Part shown: positions 19,566 through 29,039 of the stretch, one piece after another
How the letters are laid out: each line of letters opens with the position of its first letter
Numbering within the stretch: the first letter of the stretch is position 1
Assembly (NCBI GenBank): GCA_019828595.1
Contig: JAHQRK010000022.1
Span: forward strand, 124,001-188,000
DNA from: Aphanomyces cochlioides
Taxonomy: Eukaryota > Oomycota > Saprolegniomycetes > Saprolegniales > Verrucalvaceae
Length of the DNA stretch: 64,000 nucleotides
Reading direction: 5' to 3'
Made by a program: the position numbers and the translations under genes
Notes under the pieces: generated by a model
Seen by the model: only the letters and a program-made list of their open reading frames with translations
The model's database searches: none
Told to the model about the DNA's origin: nothing

Positions 19566-22500
19566 TCAAGTCAACTTGAAGATGGCTGGATGTTTGTCCA
19601 AGAATCTCCGGTACGAACTGCGTTGGCTCAGCAAACCAAGAGTCGCCATGGTTTGTTGAGAGGTTGCTGGGTCTTGATTCATTCGAAGCCATCGGCGAAC
19701 ATTGGACGCCCAAAATGTCAAGGCAACATCGTTCAACCCAGGCAAGTAAGGTGGCTTGGTTGTATCAAATTTAACTTTGTTGCGATGTGTCCATAGGAGA
19801 TGAAGAATGCTGCAAACCAGCATAAACCAAAGACGATGGAGAACGTTTCGATATCGTTGCCACCGCTGAGCGACTTGGAAGGCATCGATGTTGGTAATCC
19901 AGTCCCAGGTAAAGCGAACGCCAAATATACTCCATGCCTCACGATGCTGTAGCCACACACGACAAGTAACTGGGCAGTCCAAGAACAAGTGCTGGCGGGT
20001 TTCACGCGCAAAGCAGTTGGGATAACCACATCGGAGTGCACTCGGGTCAGTGGCCTCTTTGTACTTGAACTTATCACCCACTGGGATCATATCGTAGAGA
20101 ATTCTTGTCCAAAGGTCTGCTTGGACCGGCGTCACAAGACTTGAAAAGGGCTTTACGAAGGTTGAAAGGTAATTGGCGACTTTGGTATGATTCTCACGTG
20201 TGTTGGAACGCAAGGGATGAGGTCGCGTCAACATGGGAGCGTGAAAACTCACTCGCTTGATTACTTTGGTTGTCCATGAGTTGAATGGTACGTCGGTGTC
20301 TCCTTGTCGACCTGAAATCACCATTTGAGGCGTAAGGTCGTTATCAACCGGTGCGTCGAGCTGCTTGTTGGCCTGAGTCCAAACATTCGTTGCAATTAGT
20401 GTCACCAACTTGTAGAAGTATCTGAAGGACGTCGGCACGGGTAATTCCTCGACAAAATGGTCCAAATGATCCTCCATTGACTCGCGAAACTCTTCGTAGG
20501 TTGGCCACGTTCTTGCTGGCGTCAAGAAGTCTTCCAAGCAATGTACGCCCCTCCAAGCAAGGTGTCTGTACCAGTCGCGATGGTTTCGAAGCGTGACTGC
20601 AAGCGATGACATCCCATCTCGACCCGGGACTTGGAAAAGCGGGTGCGACGACAGCCACAATGGCATTTGCGTCATCTGATTCAACGTAGGTTCATGTGGC
20701 GTCTTGTTTGTGAGCGGAATTTGACTCCAATGCTTCCAAATATCATTCCAAAGAGGTGAGATCAAGTCCCGCTGCACAAGCTTATTGTTTGCGCTAGGAT
20801 TGTACAGCATGAAGTCCCAAGTTGTTGCCCGCGAGTATGGGTACATACAGCGCTTCAATCGATCTGCTGGTAAGAGTGCCCACAATTCAGGATTGTCCTG
20901 ATTGGTTTGGACTAGAAGTTGAAGACGTGTGATGCGTTGCTTTCGAATCACCGAAGCGATATGCGGCACTTTGAAGCCTGTCTTTGAGTCATGAAGCAAG
21001 CCACTTGGGGCCAAGGCCAGATACTTGTCTTGGGCATGTGTGCGCCGACTCAAGACAAACTTGTTCACCATCGACTGCCATTTTTGCACGGTATGGTTTG
21101 GAATTGGAAGAACCATGGTGTAATGCCAAAGTTGTGATAGGATCATTGTGCTCACAAGCAATCGTCTGCCTTTGAGGGTTCTTGCTCGACACGCCCACGT
21201 GGTAAATGACTTGTAGAACTTGTCGGTGATGGCATTGATTTGAAGCATAGGGTCCAACTTGTGTCCCAACTCGATCCCAAGGTACTTGATTGGCCTTCCA
21301 CTTGGTACCATGGTCAATCTTGGGTGTTCAAAAACTGATTGAGTATTGTCTAGGGTCAAGACCTTGCTTTTGTTGCGATTGAGCTTGGCGCCGGAATGCC
21401 GACAGAATTCATCGACGAGCTCCAGTTGCGCTTCCAAGTCTCCAACCGAGCTTGAGATGAGCGTGGTATCGTCCGCGAAGAGAAGAACCGATGCGATCCC
21501 CGAGTCCGAGAAAGCGTAGCCGTATTCGGGGTGGTTGCGAAGCATTTGAGCGAGTGGTTCGATCGTCAATACAAAGAGCATCGACGACAATGGATCGCCT
21601 TGCTTGACACCTCGAGACGGGTAGAATGGATCGGTAAGTCTGCCATTGATGTTCAAGCTGACTTGGGTTTGGTTGTAGAGTAACTTAACCCAGTCAATGA
21701 ACTGATCTCCGACATTGAACTTCTTGAGAACGGCAAACATGAATTCATGATTCACACGATCATAGGCCTTTTCAAAGTCCAAGAACATTGCATAGGCTTC
21801 TTGGTTGAAGGTCGTGCAGTGGTGTTGAAGATCTTGAAGGAAGATAACATGGTCATGGATGCGTCTGCCCTTGACAAAGCCATTTTGCCCAGGTTGAATG
21901 ATCGCTGGTAGGACTTGAGACATTCTGTACGCTAAAGCGCGTGATAGGACTTTGACTTCGACCGGAATCAAGGCTATGGGTCTGTAGTTCGCAGGGTTGC
22001 GGCGGTCACCACCTTTGAACAGCAATGATATCGCCGACCATCTCTGCGATTCTAACATGATGCCTTGCTGGAGCTGATGATTGAAGACTATCGACAAAAT
22101 TTCGCCAAACAAGGTAGGATGCAATTGATAGAATCCAGCTGAGAACCCGTCAATTCCAGGCGACTTGTGAGGATTCATCGTCTTGATGGATTGCGCCAGT
22201 TCTTCAGTCGTTAATGGGGCGTCCAACATGTCCGAGTCGTCTTGGGGTAGGTGTCTTTCGAGCACAGTTAAGAATTGGTCTTTGGCATGTTGACTTGTAG
22301 GTTGAAAGTCGCCTTCGCTCATCACTGCAGACCAATGACGAGTGAATGCAGCGTGGATTTCTTCGGGTATGGCAGTGACATTCCCATGTTCATCATAACA
22401 ATCAACGATAGGAATGGAGAACTGCCTTGCCCGGGGTTTTCGAAAGAAGTGACTTGTCGGAGCTTCATTTTTGGTTGCGTGGAAGTCGAAACTCAAGTCT

Positions 22501-23594
22501 GCTTGGTGTTGTTTCAAGTCTCGCGTCTTCGTCTCATACTGTGCCTTTGCAGTATTGAGAGCTGCTTCGGTGAGTCGTCCTCGATGATGCTTTAACTGAG
22601 CTTGTAACCATAGGATTTTTGCTTCCTGGAGTGCATTCCTTTGACTTGTGATTATCCGAGCATGGTACTTTTGAAGAAAGCGCTTGGTGCGGCGTTGCCA
22701 TTGCGTCCACAAGACTCCTGGGCGGTCCGAAACTTTCAAGCGCTCGAGGAGGTCTCTTGCCTCAGACACGATTGCTTCTCGGACTTCTTGGATCGTCAGA
22801 AGTTCTTTTGGCAGCTTCCAATAGCTTTTAACCCGCGTTGTTTGCACCGGTTGGAGCTCCACTTTATGCCACATGTGATCCGTGTTTGCTGTAGGTTCAA
22901 AGTATTCGCCAGTGGAATACATTCGGCACAAGGCGGAGTTCAGGAAGATGTAATCAAGACGATTGAGCCGCTTGGGTGAAGAGTAAACACACTTTGTAGG
23001 GTTGAAATATCTCCAAGCGTCAACGACATCAAGCTCTTGAAGCCAAGCGAAGCAAGACTGCCTGTTGACTTGGTGGTTCGAGTTGGTGGAGCCTCTGGAA
23101 TCCAATGTTCGATCCATTGGAAGGTTGAAGTCTCCCATGACGACGTGTTTGGATCCCATGGGAAAGTTTCGTGGCAAAGCCTCGAAGAAAGCGTCGCGCT
23201 CGCTGTCGACAACAGGTGCGTAAACATTGTGGTAGTAGATGGGGTCTTCTCCCCACATTGAACTGACAACCATGTAGCGATCTTCGACGTCGTATTGGCG
23301 TTCGTGTTGAAGTGAGTCGAAGCCAGGAATCGTATGATGGAAGACCATGGCGACGCCACCGGATCTGTATTGCTCAAGTTCTTCTCCATGCAGCCGATGG
23401 TCGTTGGCAGCGATAAAGTAGTTCTTGTGGCCAAGCGCATGATCAAGGTGAAACTTGAACGTGGAGAACATCTTCTCACTGGCAAATTTTGTTTCTTGTA
23501 GGGCAATAATCTCGTGCCTTGAGATCATCGAGTTGACGAGTTGGTTTCCGTTGTCTCTCGCCAGTCCGTTGATGTTGGCGGTGACGATAGACAA
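19566..23594 (-). CDS. ORF2 of family C: AP endonuclease-reverse transcriptase, ~1342 aa
   Basis: N-terminal AP-endonuclease-like domain: TANING 6-11, QET 33-35, GDFN 154-157, RLDY 212-215 and TDH 238-240. The RT domain has KSPGIDGF near 477, NYRPIAL 536-542, motif A FLDFEKAYD 604-612, motif B RGVKQGDPLS near 661 and catalytic FADD 706-709. A C-terminal Cys/His cluster (C-x4-C...H...C) matches the zf-RVT type. There is no RNase H. The listed start is TTG. The frame is open upstream across the ORF1 stop with no ATG, so initiation by frameshift or reinitiation is inferred. Expected role is nicking tRNA-Phe and priming reverse transcription. Confidence 0.93.
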   Translation of the reverse strand: MSIVTANINGLARDNGNQLVNSMISRHEIIALQETKFASEKMFSTFKFHLDHALGHKNYFIAANDHRLHGEELEQYRSGGVAMVFHHTIPGFDSLQHERQYDVEDRYMVVSSMWGEDPIYYHNVYAPVVDSERDAFFEALPRNFPMGSKHVVMGDFNLPMDRTLDSRGSTNSNHQVNRQSCFAWLQELDVVDAWRYFNPTKCVYSSPKRLNRLDYIFLNSALCRMYSTGEYFEPTANTDHMWHKVELQPVQTTRVKSYWKLPKELLTIQEVREAIVSEARDLLERLKVSDRPGVLWTQWQRRTKRFLQKYHARIITSQRNALQEAKILWLQAQLKHHRGRLTEAALNTAKAQYETKTRDLKQHQADLSFDFHATKNEAPTSHFFRKPRARQFSIPIVDCYDEHGNVTAIPEEIHAAFTRHWSAVMSEGDFQPTSQHAKDQFLTVLERHLPQDDSDMLDAPLTTEELAQSIKTMNPHKSPGIDGFSAGFYQLHPTLFGEILSIVFNHQLQQGIMLESQRWSAISLLFKGGDRRNPANYRPIALIPVEVKVLSRALAYRMSQVLPAIIQPGQNGFVKGRRIHDHVIFLQDLQHHCTTFNQEAYAMFLDFEKAYDRVNHEFMFAVLKKFNVGDQFIDWVKLLYNQTQVSLNINGRLTDPFYPSRGVKQGDPLSSMLFVLTIEPLAQMLRNHPEYGYAFSDSGIASVLLFADDTTLISSSVGDLEAQLELVDEFCRHSGAKLNRNKSKVLTLDNTQSVFEHPRLTMVPSGRPIKYLGIELGHKLDPMLQINAITDKFYKSFTTWACRARTLKGRRLLVSTMILSQLWHYTMVLPIPNHTVQKWQSMVNKFVLSRRTHAQDKYLALAPSGLLHDSKTGFKVPHIASVIRKQRITRLQLLVQTNQDNPELWALLPADRLKRCMYPYSRATTWDFMLYNPSANNKLVQRDLISPLWNDIWKHWSQIPLTNKTPHEPTLNQMTQMPLWLSSHPLFQVPGRDGMSSLAVTLRNHRDWYRHLAWRGVHCLEDFLTPARTWPTYEEFRESMEDHLDHFVEELPVPTSFRYFYKLVTLIATNVWTQANKQLDAPVDNDLTPQMVISGRQGDTDVPFNSWTTKVIKRVSFHAPMLTRPHPLRSNTRENHTKVANYLSTFVKPFSSLVTPVQADLWTRILYDMIPVGDKFKYKEATDPSALRCGYPNCFARETRQHLFLDCPVTCRVWLQHREAWSIFGVRFTWDWITNIDAFQVAQRWQRYRNVLHRLWFMLVCSILHLLWTHRNKVKFDTTKPPYLPGLNDVALTFWASNVRRWLRMNQDPATSQQTMATLGLLSQRSSYRRFLDKHPAIFKLT

Positions 23595-23694
23595 GTTGGT
23601 AAGTTTTGAGTTGGGAAACGTGGCTGATGGATGTTGTAGAGGGGGTTGATGGTTGGGATGTGTTGCGGTTGCTTGGACTGAGGCCGCGGAGACC

Positions 23695-26229
23695 TTAGTA
23701 CAACAAGTTGTTCCTGCGCTGCAGGCGGGTATTGTCGTTACCGACGAACGCTGTTAACGAGTTGTCTGTAGGCTGGTAGGCATCGATACTGAGTTGCCAG
23801 ATCCGCGACGACATCTCCGACTTGCAGACGCGATTGAGCTCTTCAGCGAAGTATTGCCCAAACGGCGACTTGAGCAAGGCCCACAACGTATTGGGAGCCA
23901 ACATGCGGCCATGCTTTGTTGGCAGCCATGCTACCGGTTGGCGTGTGAGGTATAAAATCCACTCGTCGTTTCTGAATACTAATGGCGCTTGAACAGCGAG
24001 CCACAATTCGAACGCGGCGAGTGCATCTTCCACTTGTTCCGTTGAGAAGGCAGGGTGTTTTGGCGCAGCTTCGAAGAACTCTCCGACGCTCGATATTGCT
24101 TCGAGTCTGGTCCACTTGGGGTGTTCTTGGAAGGCAAATTTGAAGCCATTGGTGAACGAATCAACCACTGGTAGCTGTGTCGCCGACATCCATCGTTGCC
24201 AAGCGTGCATACGGACGACCTTGAGGTAATCACTGTACGCATGCGTGGCTAACTTGGTCAGGACTACGTTCATGTTTTGGGTGTGTGAGTGCACCACCTT
24301 CCAGAGGCCGTCGACGTTGCATCGACGGATGTAGTCGACCACATCGAGCTCCGTCCCGGAGATATCGGCTGTGTTGACTTGGTTGTGGTGTTGAAAAGCG
24401 GCCCCTTCCTCGACACTGGTACGGAGCACCTGGACTAGCTCGTCCATTGTGAGGTTGTCAGGATGCCATCGAAGCTTGTTTTCGACAACTTGTTGTTTCT
24501 TGACGAAGGCGTCGCGAGTGGTGACTACACCTTCGGGGATCTTCGTGATCGTGGGTAAGTACACTCGAGTTGGAGTTTCATGCTGAGAGTCCACTGGCAT
24601 AGTGGTAATCTCAATCGTTGCGAGGACATCAAAGAAGTTGTCGGAGGCCCACAAGACTGCCGATGACGACGCTTGCTCAGCGACAACTCTCTTCTTTGAG
24701 CGCGGTACAACAAATCCGTCTTCATCAGTTGACTGAATCGTGGCACGTTTAGCTGATTTTGGATCAACCTCCATGTCACCACTCAACGGCGGAGCATCAA
24801 CCGGGGCAATTGTTTCGGGTTCGGGAGGTGTTATTTCCATATCTTTTGACTCTTCAATTTCACGTTGGGTTGTAGGTTCGTCGGGCTTTTGTTCTTGGTC
24901 CGTTTTTGCTCGTTTGGCTTGTTGGGCTCCTTGGTCTTCGTCATTTTGTTCTTGTTGTGGTTCGGGCGCTTGCTTCCCTTGGCTTTGCATCACCGCAGCA
25001 GCGTGATCCAATTCCAAGCAATGAGGCGAAACGCCAGTGGTGCGAGCAGCGGAGCGTTCAAAGTTCTTGACGAACACGTTGTAGGCCACGCCGTCAAGTT
25101 TCAGCTGATCGGCGGGGTGTCCATTGACTACAAGTTGTTTGGGGACTTCTGCTTCCAAGAAGTAGACGCGCCACACATTGGATTGACAGGAGACATTGGG
25201 TATGTATTGTCGATATGCTTGAAAGATCGGCTTCATCTTCAGACGACGTAGCAAACGAAAGAGCTTCCCCGAGTCGAAGTTGAAGCGGATGCCAACAATG
25301 TCCATGAAGAAGAACTTGTCCATGGGGTCGGTCGAGTCTTTCGTTGATCCACTGATTTTGGCAGTAGGCGCTGGAATGGTAAAAGTCTTACCAAAGATCG
25401 AGATGGGTTTGCCAACGAGCTGGTCCTTCACGACTTTCGAGGTAATGGACACAACGATGTCACCGGTGCGTGTTTTGTTGAGCTGAACGAAATCCAATAG
25501 GAGATCCGCCCAGTCGGCGTCTTGGTTCTCTTTGAAGAGCGCATCGATGATCTTCTCGTTGGAGTACTGCTTGTCTGCAAAGGCTCCACCAGTTTCGATC
25601 CACATCGTCGTGGTGGCCCTCTTGGTCTTGACCGGCGTTGCCTTGGAGATGGCTTCAAGCAAGTCTTCCTCGCTTGCGTCTTCTTGGCTTGCAAGTTCGA
25701 TGAGCTTGTCGAGGTACTCGGTCTTGGGACGAGTGACAACTGTCTTGACTTTTTTTGGAGGTGTATTTCCTTGGCCGCTCTTGAGGAGATCGGCGTAGGA
25801 CATTTTCTTGGGTTGTTGTTGCGGCGTTATCTCGCGTAGGGGAGTGTCAAGTGGGTCGGAGAGATCAATGAGAACTCGACGGGATGCGGGATCGCCGGCT
25901 TGGTCGGTTGGAGGGCTATCCTGGGGCTTGGTGGTATCTTCGACGCGCTCGTACAAACCATCTTGGCGATCGACGGAAACTTTCGAATTAGTCTTGCTTG
26001 ACATATCTTCGTGTTCTTCGGGAGGAGAAGGATCGGCGGCATTCGCGGCGTCGGCGTCGACTGGGCCAAGTGCAACATCCTCATCCTCACCAGGATGGAG
26101 CGATTGCAACGGCGGGTCGACAGCGCTTTCGAAACTTTCCTTGGGAGAGAGGTTCTCAGCAGGAGGCAGGACAACTTGCTTGGCGGATTCGAGATCGGTG
26201 GCGGGAACGGAAGCGGCGGCGGACGACAT
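23695..26229 (-). CDS. ORF1 of family C (nucleocapsid-like), 844 aa
   Basis: ATG at 26227-26229 in good context (caccATGtc). Residues 1-145 are acidic and low-complexity, followed by SYADLLKSG at 144-152, a motif common in gag-like ORF1 proteins. A block at about 205-395 (GDIVVSI, VWRVYFLEAEVP, FVKNFERS) aligns by eye with the conserved core of ORF1 in A and B. A Q/E-rich linker and a basic stretch with PRSKKR follow. No CCHC knuckle was seen. RNA binding or RNP assembly is inferred from position and family. Confidence 0.82.
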   Translation of the reverse strand: MSSAAASVPATDLESAKQVVLPPAENLSPKESFESAVDPPLQSLHPGEDEDVALGPVDADAANAADPSPPEEHEDMSSKTNSKVSVDRQDGLYERVEDTTKPQDSPPTDQAGDPASRRVLIDLSDPLDTPLREITPQQQPKKMSYADLLKSGQGNTPPKKVKTVVTRPKTEYLDKLIELASQEDASEEDLLEAISKATPVKTKRATTTMWIETGGAFADKQYSNEKIIDALFKENQDADWADLLLDFVQLNKTRTGDIVVSITSKVVKDQLVGKPISIFGKTFTIPAPTAKISGSTKDSTDPMDKFFFMDIVGIRFNFDSGKLFRLLRRLKMKPIFQAYRQYIPNVSCQSNVWRVYFLEAEVPKQLVVNGHPADQLKLDGVAYNVFVKNFERSAARTTGVSPHCLELDHAAAVMQSQGKQAPEPQQEQNDEDQGAQQAKRAKTDQEQKPDEPTTQREIEESKDMEITPPEPETIAPVDAPPLSGDMEVDPKSAKRATIQSTDEDGFVVPRSKKRVVAEQASSSAVLWASDNFFDVLATIEITTMPVDSQHETPTRVYLPTITKIPEGVVTTRDAFVKKQQVVENKLRWHPDNLTMDELVQVLRTSVEEGAAFQHHNQVNTADISGTELDVVDYIRRCNVDGLWKVVHSHTQNMNVVLTKLATHAYSDYLKVVRMHAWQRWMSATQLPVVDSFTNGFKFAFQEHPKWTRLEAISSVGEFFEAAPKHPAFSTEQVEDALAAFELWLAVQAPLVFRNDEWILYLTRQPVAWLPTKHGRMLAPNTLWALLKSPFGQYFAEELNRVCKSEMSSRIWQLSIDAYQPTDNSLTAFVGNDNTRLQRRNNLLY

Positions 26230-26289
26230 GGTGCGCGGGGTACCTTACTTTGGCAGTTGACTTGAGTGGTTGACGGCAAAAGTAAAAGT
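26230..26289 (-). promoter_or_regulatory. Family C 5' leader
   Basis: 60 nt between the tRNA and the ORF1 ATG. In sense it starts ACTTTTACTTTTGCC, loosely like the A/B start AGTTTCCAATTTGCC, and contains TACCCCGC, also present in A and B. Promoter function is inferred. Confidence 0.4.
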
Positions 26290-26337
<48 letters not shown>

Positions 26338-26362
26338 ACTGGTTCGATCCCGGTTCGTGGCA
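26290..26362 (+). tRNA. trnF-GAA: tRNA-Phe (GAA), regenerated beside C
   Basis: A complete gene identical to the others. It closes the A2-C stack. Confidence 0.96.
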
Positions 26363-27400
26363 TTGTTTTCACCACCACGCCTGCTTTTTCATTCACAACA
26401 TCGCACCCTTCTTTTACACCACGGAGCGCACTTACACGCGCACACACTAACACATTGGACTTGTCCATTTCATTCACAACTCACACACCAACATAACCAT
26501 GGACTGCACCTTTTACACTGCCATTCAAATTGCAAAGACAAAACACAGCATCCACGCACAGAATGCGATGCCATACATTCCTCCAAAGTCTCACGCCCAA
26601 GCTTGTCTCGCTCCTCTCTCAACGATCGAATGAAGCACAACTCATTCTCATGTCTTACTCTCGACAGCACACACAACCAAAATGGCGTCTAAGCAAGACG
26701 TTGATGTTTTCAGCGACAATACACATTACAAGGCGATGGCTTCCTTCAGGACAGCACACACTTAACAATCATACGCGGAGGAGTTCCATCATGTAGAGGC
26801 CATGCATCATATGCTGGACGTCGTATCGTGTTCTCTTCAAAGAGCTATGAATAGAAAGAACGATGTGAAAGTTGCACGTAATGTGGAGCAAGCATACGTT
26901 GTCCACACTGATTCAAGTTCGACGAGGAGAATACTCTATGCTCCAAAAAGTGCTCTTTTGACGACTTCTCGAGGCGAGGGACAATGACCCTCGATTTCTG
27001 TCAATATTCCGATCTCATTCGAATCCCTCCTGTGGATAGTTCTTTCAACCACACATCGTTTGCTTTCTGAGCTACAAGACTCTAGATATTACTGTAGGAT
27101 GAGTTTTTATGTCATTGCTTTAAAGTATATGTCATAGCATGGGAATCGCCAGAAGAAAGGACCATGACGTGGTTAGCGAAGCATGGGCAGACGAGTGTAT
27201 TCCCTGTGATGTGGAAATGAAACGGGATACTTTGTAGTATGGGATGTCAGTTAGTTGACAATGGTGTGTTTGAGTGTGCGTGTTGTTGCATAAGCTGAAG
27301 GAGGTAGTGTTCAGGGTGTATGGGAGGTGTTGTCAGGTGTGTGTATGTGTGTGGAAGAGGACGTGCGAGTGTGTGTGCATGGTCCTATGGAAGCATATAC
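26363..27400 (+). repeat. tRNA-Phe array spacer, 1111-bp unit type
   Basis: Same spacer as on the left but lacking the 13 bp cccatccaatgca (reads aacgatgtgaaag near 26860). All units to the right of C have this form. Confidence 0.93.
26766..26987 (+). other. Spacer open frame, 1111-bp variant
   Basis: The segment after the conserved TAA (26763-26765). With the 13-bp deletion it stays open for 73 codons to TGA at 26985-26987. The ATG at 26802 would give 61 aa. It is not recognised and may be chance. Confidence 0.2.
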
Positions 27401-27414
27401 GCCGCGATAGCTCA
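27401..27414 (+). repeat. tRNA-Phe nt 1-14 remnant (left of the chimera)
   Basis: gccgcgatagctca, 1111 bp after the tRNA at 26290. Confidence 0.95.
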
Positions 27415-27492
27415 ATGTCAATGGGGAGTCTATTTGTAGTTAATGTAAACTACAAACTAATATTGCCCGAAGGCTCATCCCATTTCCAACTG

Positions 27493-28357
27493 CTAGGCTG
27501 AATTGGAAATCAATTTGGCTTTTCGTTTTCTTGATTCGCTTCGACGTTGGGACTTCGATTTCTTCGGTGTTTGTAAGCTAACACGGCGAATATGTCGGAT
27601 AAAACTGACTCTTGGCATCTGACCCAGGGGGTATACATTTTCATTGTCTTGGATCATACATAGACTTCGGTCTATGCAGCGCTTGTATCGCTTGGCGAGG
27701 ACCCAGCAATGGGATGTTGAATCAGTGACAGAAACAACCAAGAATTCTCCGTCAGGCTCATCCAATATCGCTCTACAGATATCACGAATTGGATCACCCA
27801 CCGATTGCTTGAGCAGTTGACGGGAGAATATGGCGTCGTTGTAGTGGAATCCATGTGTGTATGCCAGCTTGAGAAAATCATGCATCTTGGAAGGGGGAAT
27901 GCCCGCGTCTTGAGGAACTCCATGGGCCTCTTTGAAACCCGAAATGACTTCTTCGCTGAGCTCAAAATTGGAGACATTCAAATTGGTAGCAACGATTCGG
28001 ATTGCAGCCGCAAGACAAGATTTGTCACTGTTGTTGCCAATTTCTAGCCACAGAGGATCCATCGCTCGAAATTCAGCAAGCGTTGGGGCGAGACCAGTGT
28101 TCGTGAGGAAGTGGGCTCCAGCTTGTCGCCATCGTTGGTACATCGCCACGGCTTCTTGACACCCGCTGAGGTCTTTTTCGTCGAACCAGTCTTTGTCGAG
28201 TCCATCCGGGCGTTGAAACTTCCAGTTGACTTGGTATTGAATAGTTGAAATTCGATTTCGCATTGATGCCACTTCGCGGTGGTCATCGATAAACAACACT
28301 TCATCGATGTCATCATCGTCGGTTGGAATTCGCAGAGTGCGTGGGCGGTTGGTTGGG
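27493..28357 (-). pseudogene. ORF3 3' fragment in the chimera
   Basis: Codes for the C-terminal ~288 residues of ORF3, which include both the chromodomain-like and peptidase-like segments. The native start and the Ser/Thr-rich N-terminus are lost at the B junction. Confidence 0.85.
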
Positions 28358-28361
28358 CTTG

Positions 28362-28947
28362 TTAATTTGGGGCTGAAGGTTGGAGCGCGAGCAAAGTCGG
28401 GTACTTGGCTACCAGTGGGCGATAGACAGGTTGTCTATGCAAAGTATTGATTGCTGAAATTGCTTCCACTCGTTGAGGGCTGTCAACTTCTTGGAGGCGA
28501 AGCCATCTGCGGATCGATGCATGCCATCGGATGAAGCTGACTTCTTGCCAAATTTCTGGCGGAGGCGGCTCCTTCGATTCGAAGTTGGCGGCGTTGTGCG
28601 TTGTCCAAATATAGTGAAGGTTGGAAGCACACAGAAGAGCCCAGAGCACAAACAGTATGTCTTGAAGCTGGCTACCGCGTTCGTTGACTTGAAAGCGGTC
28701 GATGTTGGTGATGGCAGTCCAATCGAAATTGACACCGAAGCATCGCCAAGCGGTCGCGTGAAAACGCCAAAGGGGATACACGCGAGAGCAGGTGTGGAAG
28801 GCGTGGTGTTGGTTCTCCGGTGCGTCGCAATTGGTATAGATACAGCAAATTACGTCTGGCTGCTGAGGTTGCAAGTAGAACAAGCGCGAGTTGACAGGCA
28901 GCATGTTGAACAACAGTCGAAACCAAACGTCGCCATGGAGGGGAGGT
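28362..28947 (-). pseudogene. Family B ORF2 3' fragment in the chimera
   Basis: The last ~195 codons of B ORF2, with TAA at 28362-28364. It keeps the C-x4-C...HH...C zinc cluster (here with Ile in place of Val beside the Cys pair). It has no RT domain and no start. Confidence 0.88.
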
Positions 28948-28961
28948 GCCGCGATAGCTCA
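28948..28961 (+). repeat. tRNA-Phe nt 1-14 remnant (chimera/A4 boundary)
   Basis: gccgcgatagctca preceded by one extra T at the chimera 5' end. Confidence 0.94.
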
Positions 28962-29039
28962 ATGTCAATGGGGAGTCTATTTGTAGTTAATGTAAACTAC
29001 AAACTAATATTGCCCGAAGGCTCATCCCATTTCCAACTG

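Larger units (their letters stand above)
17609..26289 (-). mobile_element. Family C non-LTR retrotransposon (full length)
   Basis: An 8681-bp element in the same target and orientation as the others, flanked by gccgcgatagctca at 17595-17608 and 26290-26303. Sense order is a 60-nt leader, ORF1 (844 aa), ORF2 (about 1342 aa) and a 2-kb 3' region. Both ORFs are open with catalytic motifs present, so the copy looks potentially active. Its proteins are clearly diverged from A and B, and there is no ORF3-like peptidase. Confidence 0.93.
27415..28947 (-). mobile_element. Chimeric A/B retrotransposon insertion (A3)
   Basis: A 1533-bp insertion. 27415-28357 is the family A 3' end (3' UTR plus most of ORF3). 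It then switches to the 3' end of family B ORF2 (28358-28947) without B's own 3' UTR. Five bases (ttggg, 28353-28357) are common to both parents at the join. The target duplication is normal, so both parts seem to have entered in one event. Confidence 0.9.
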
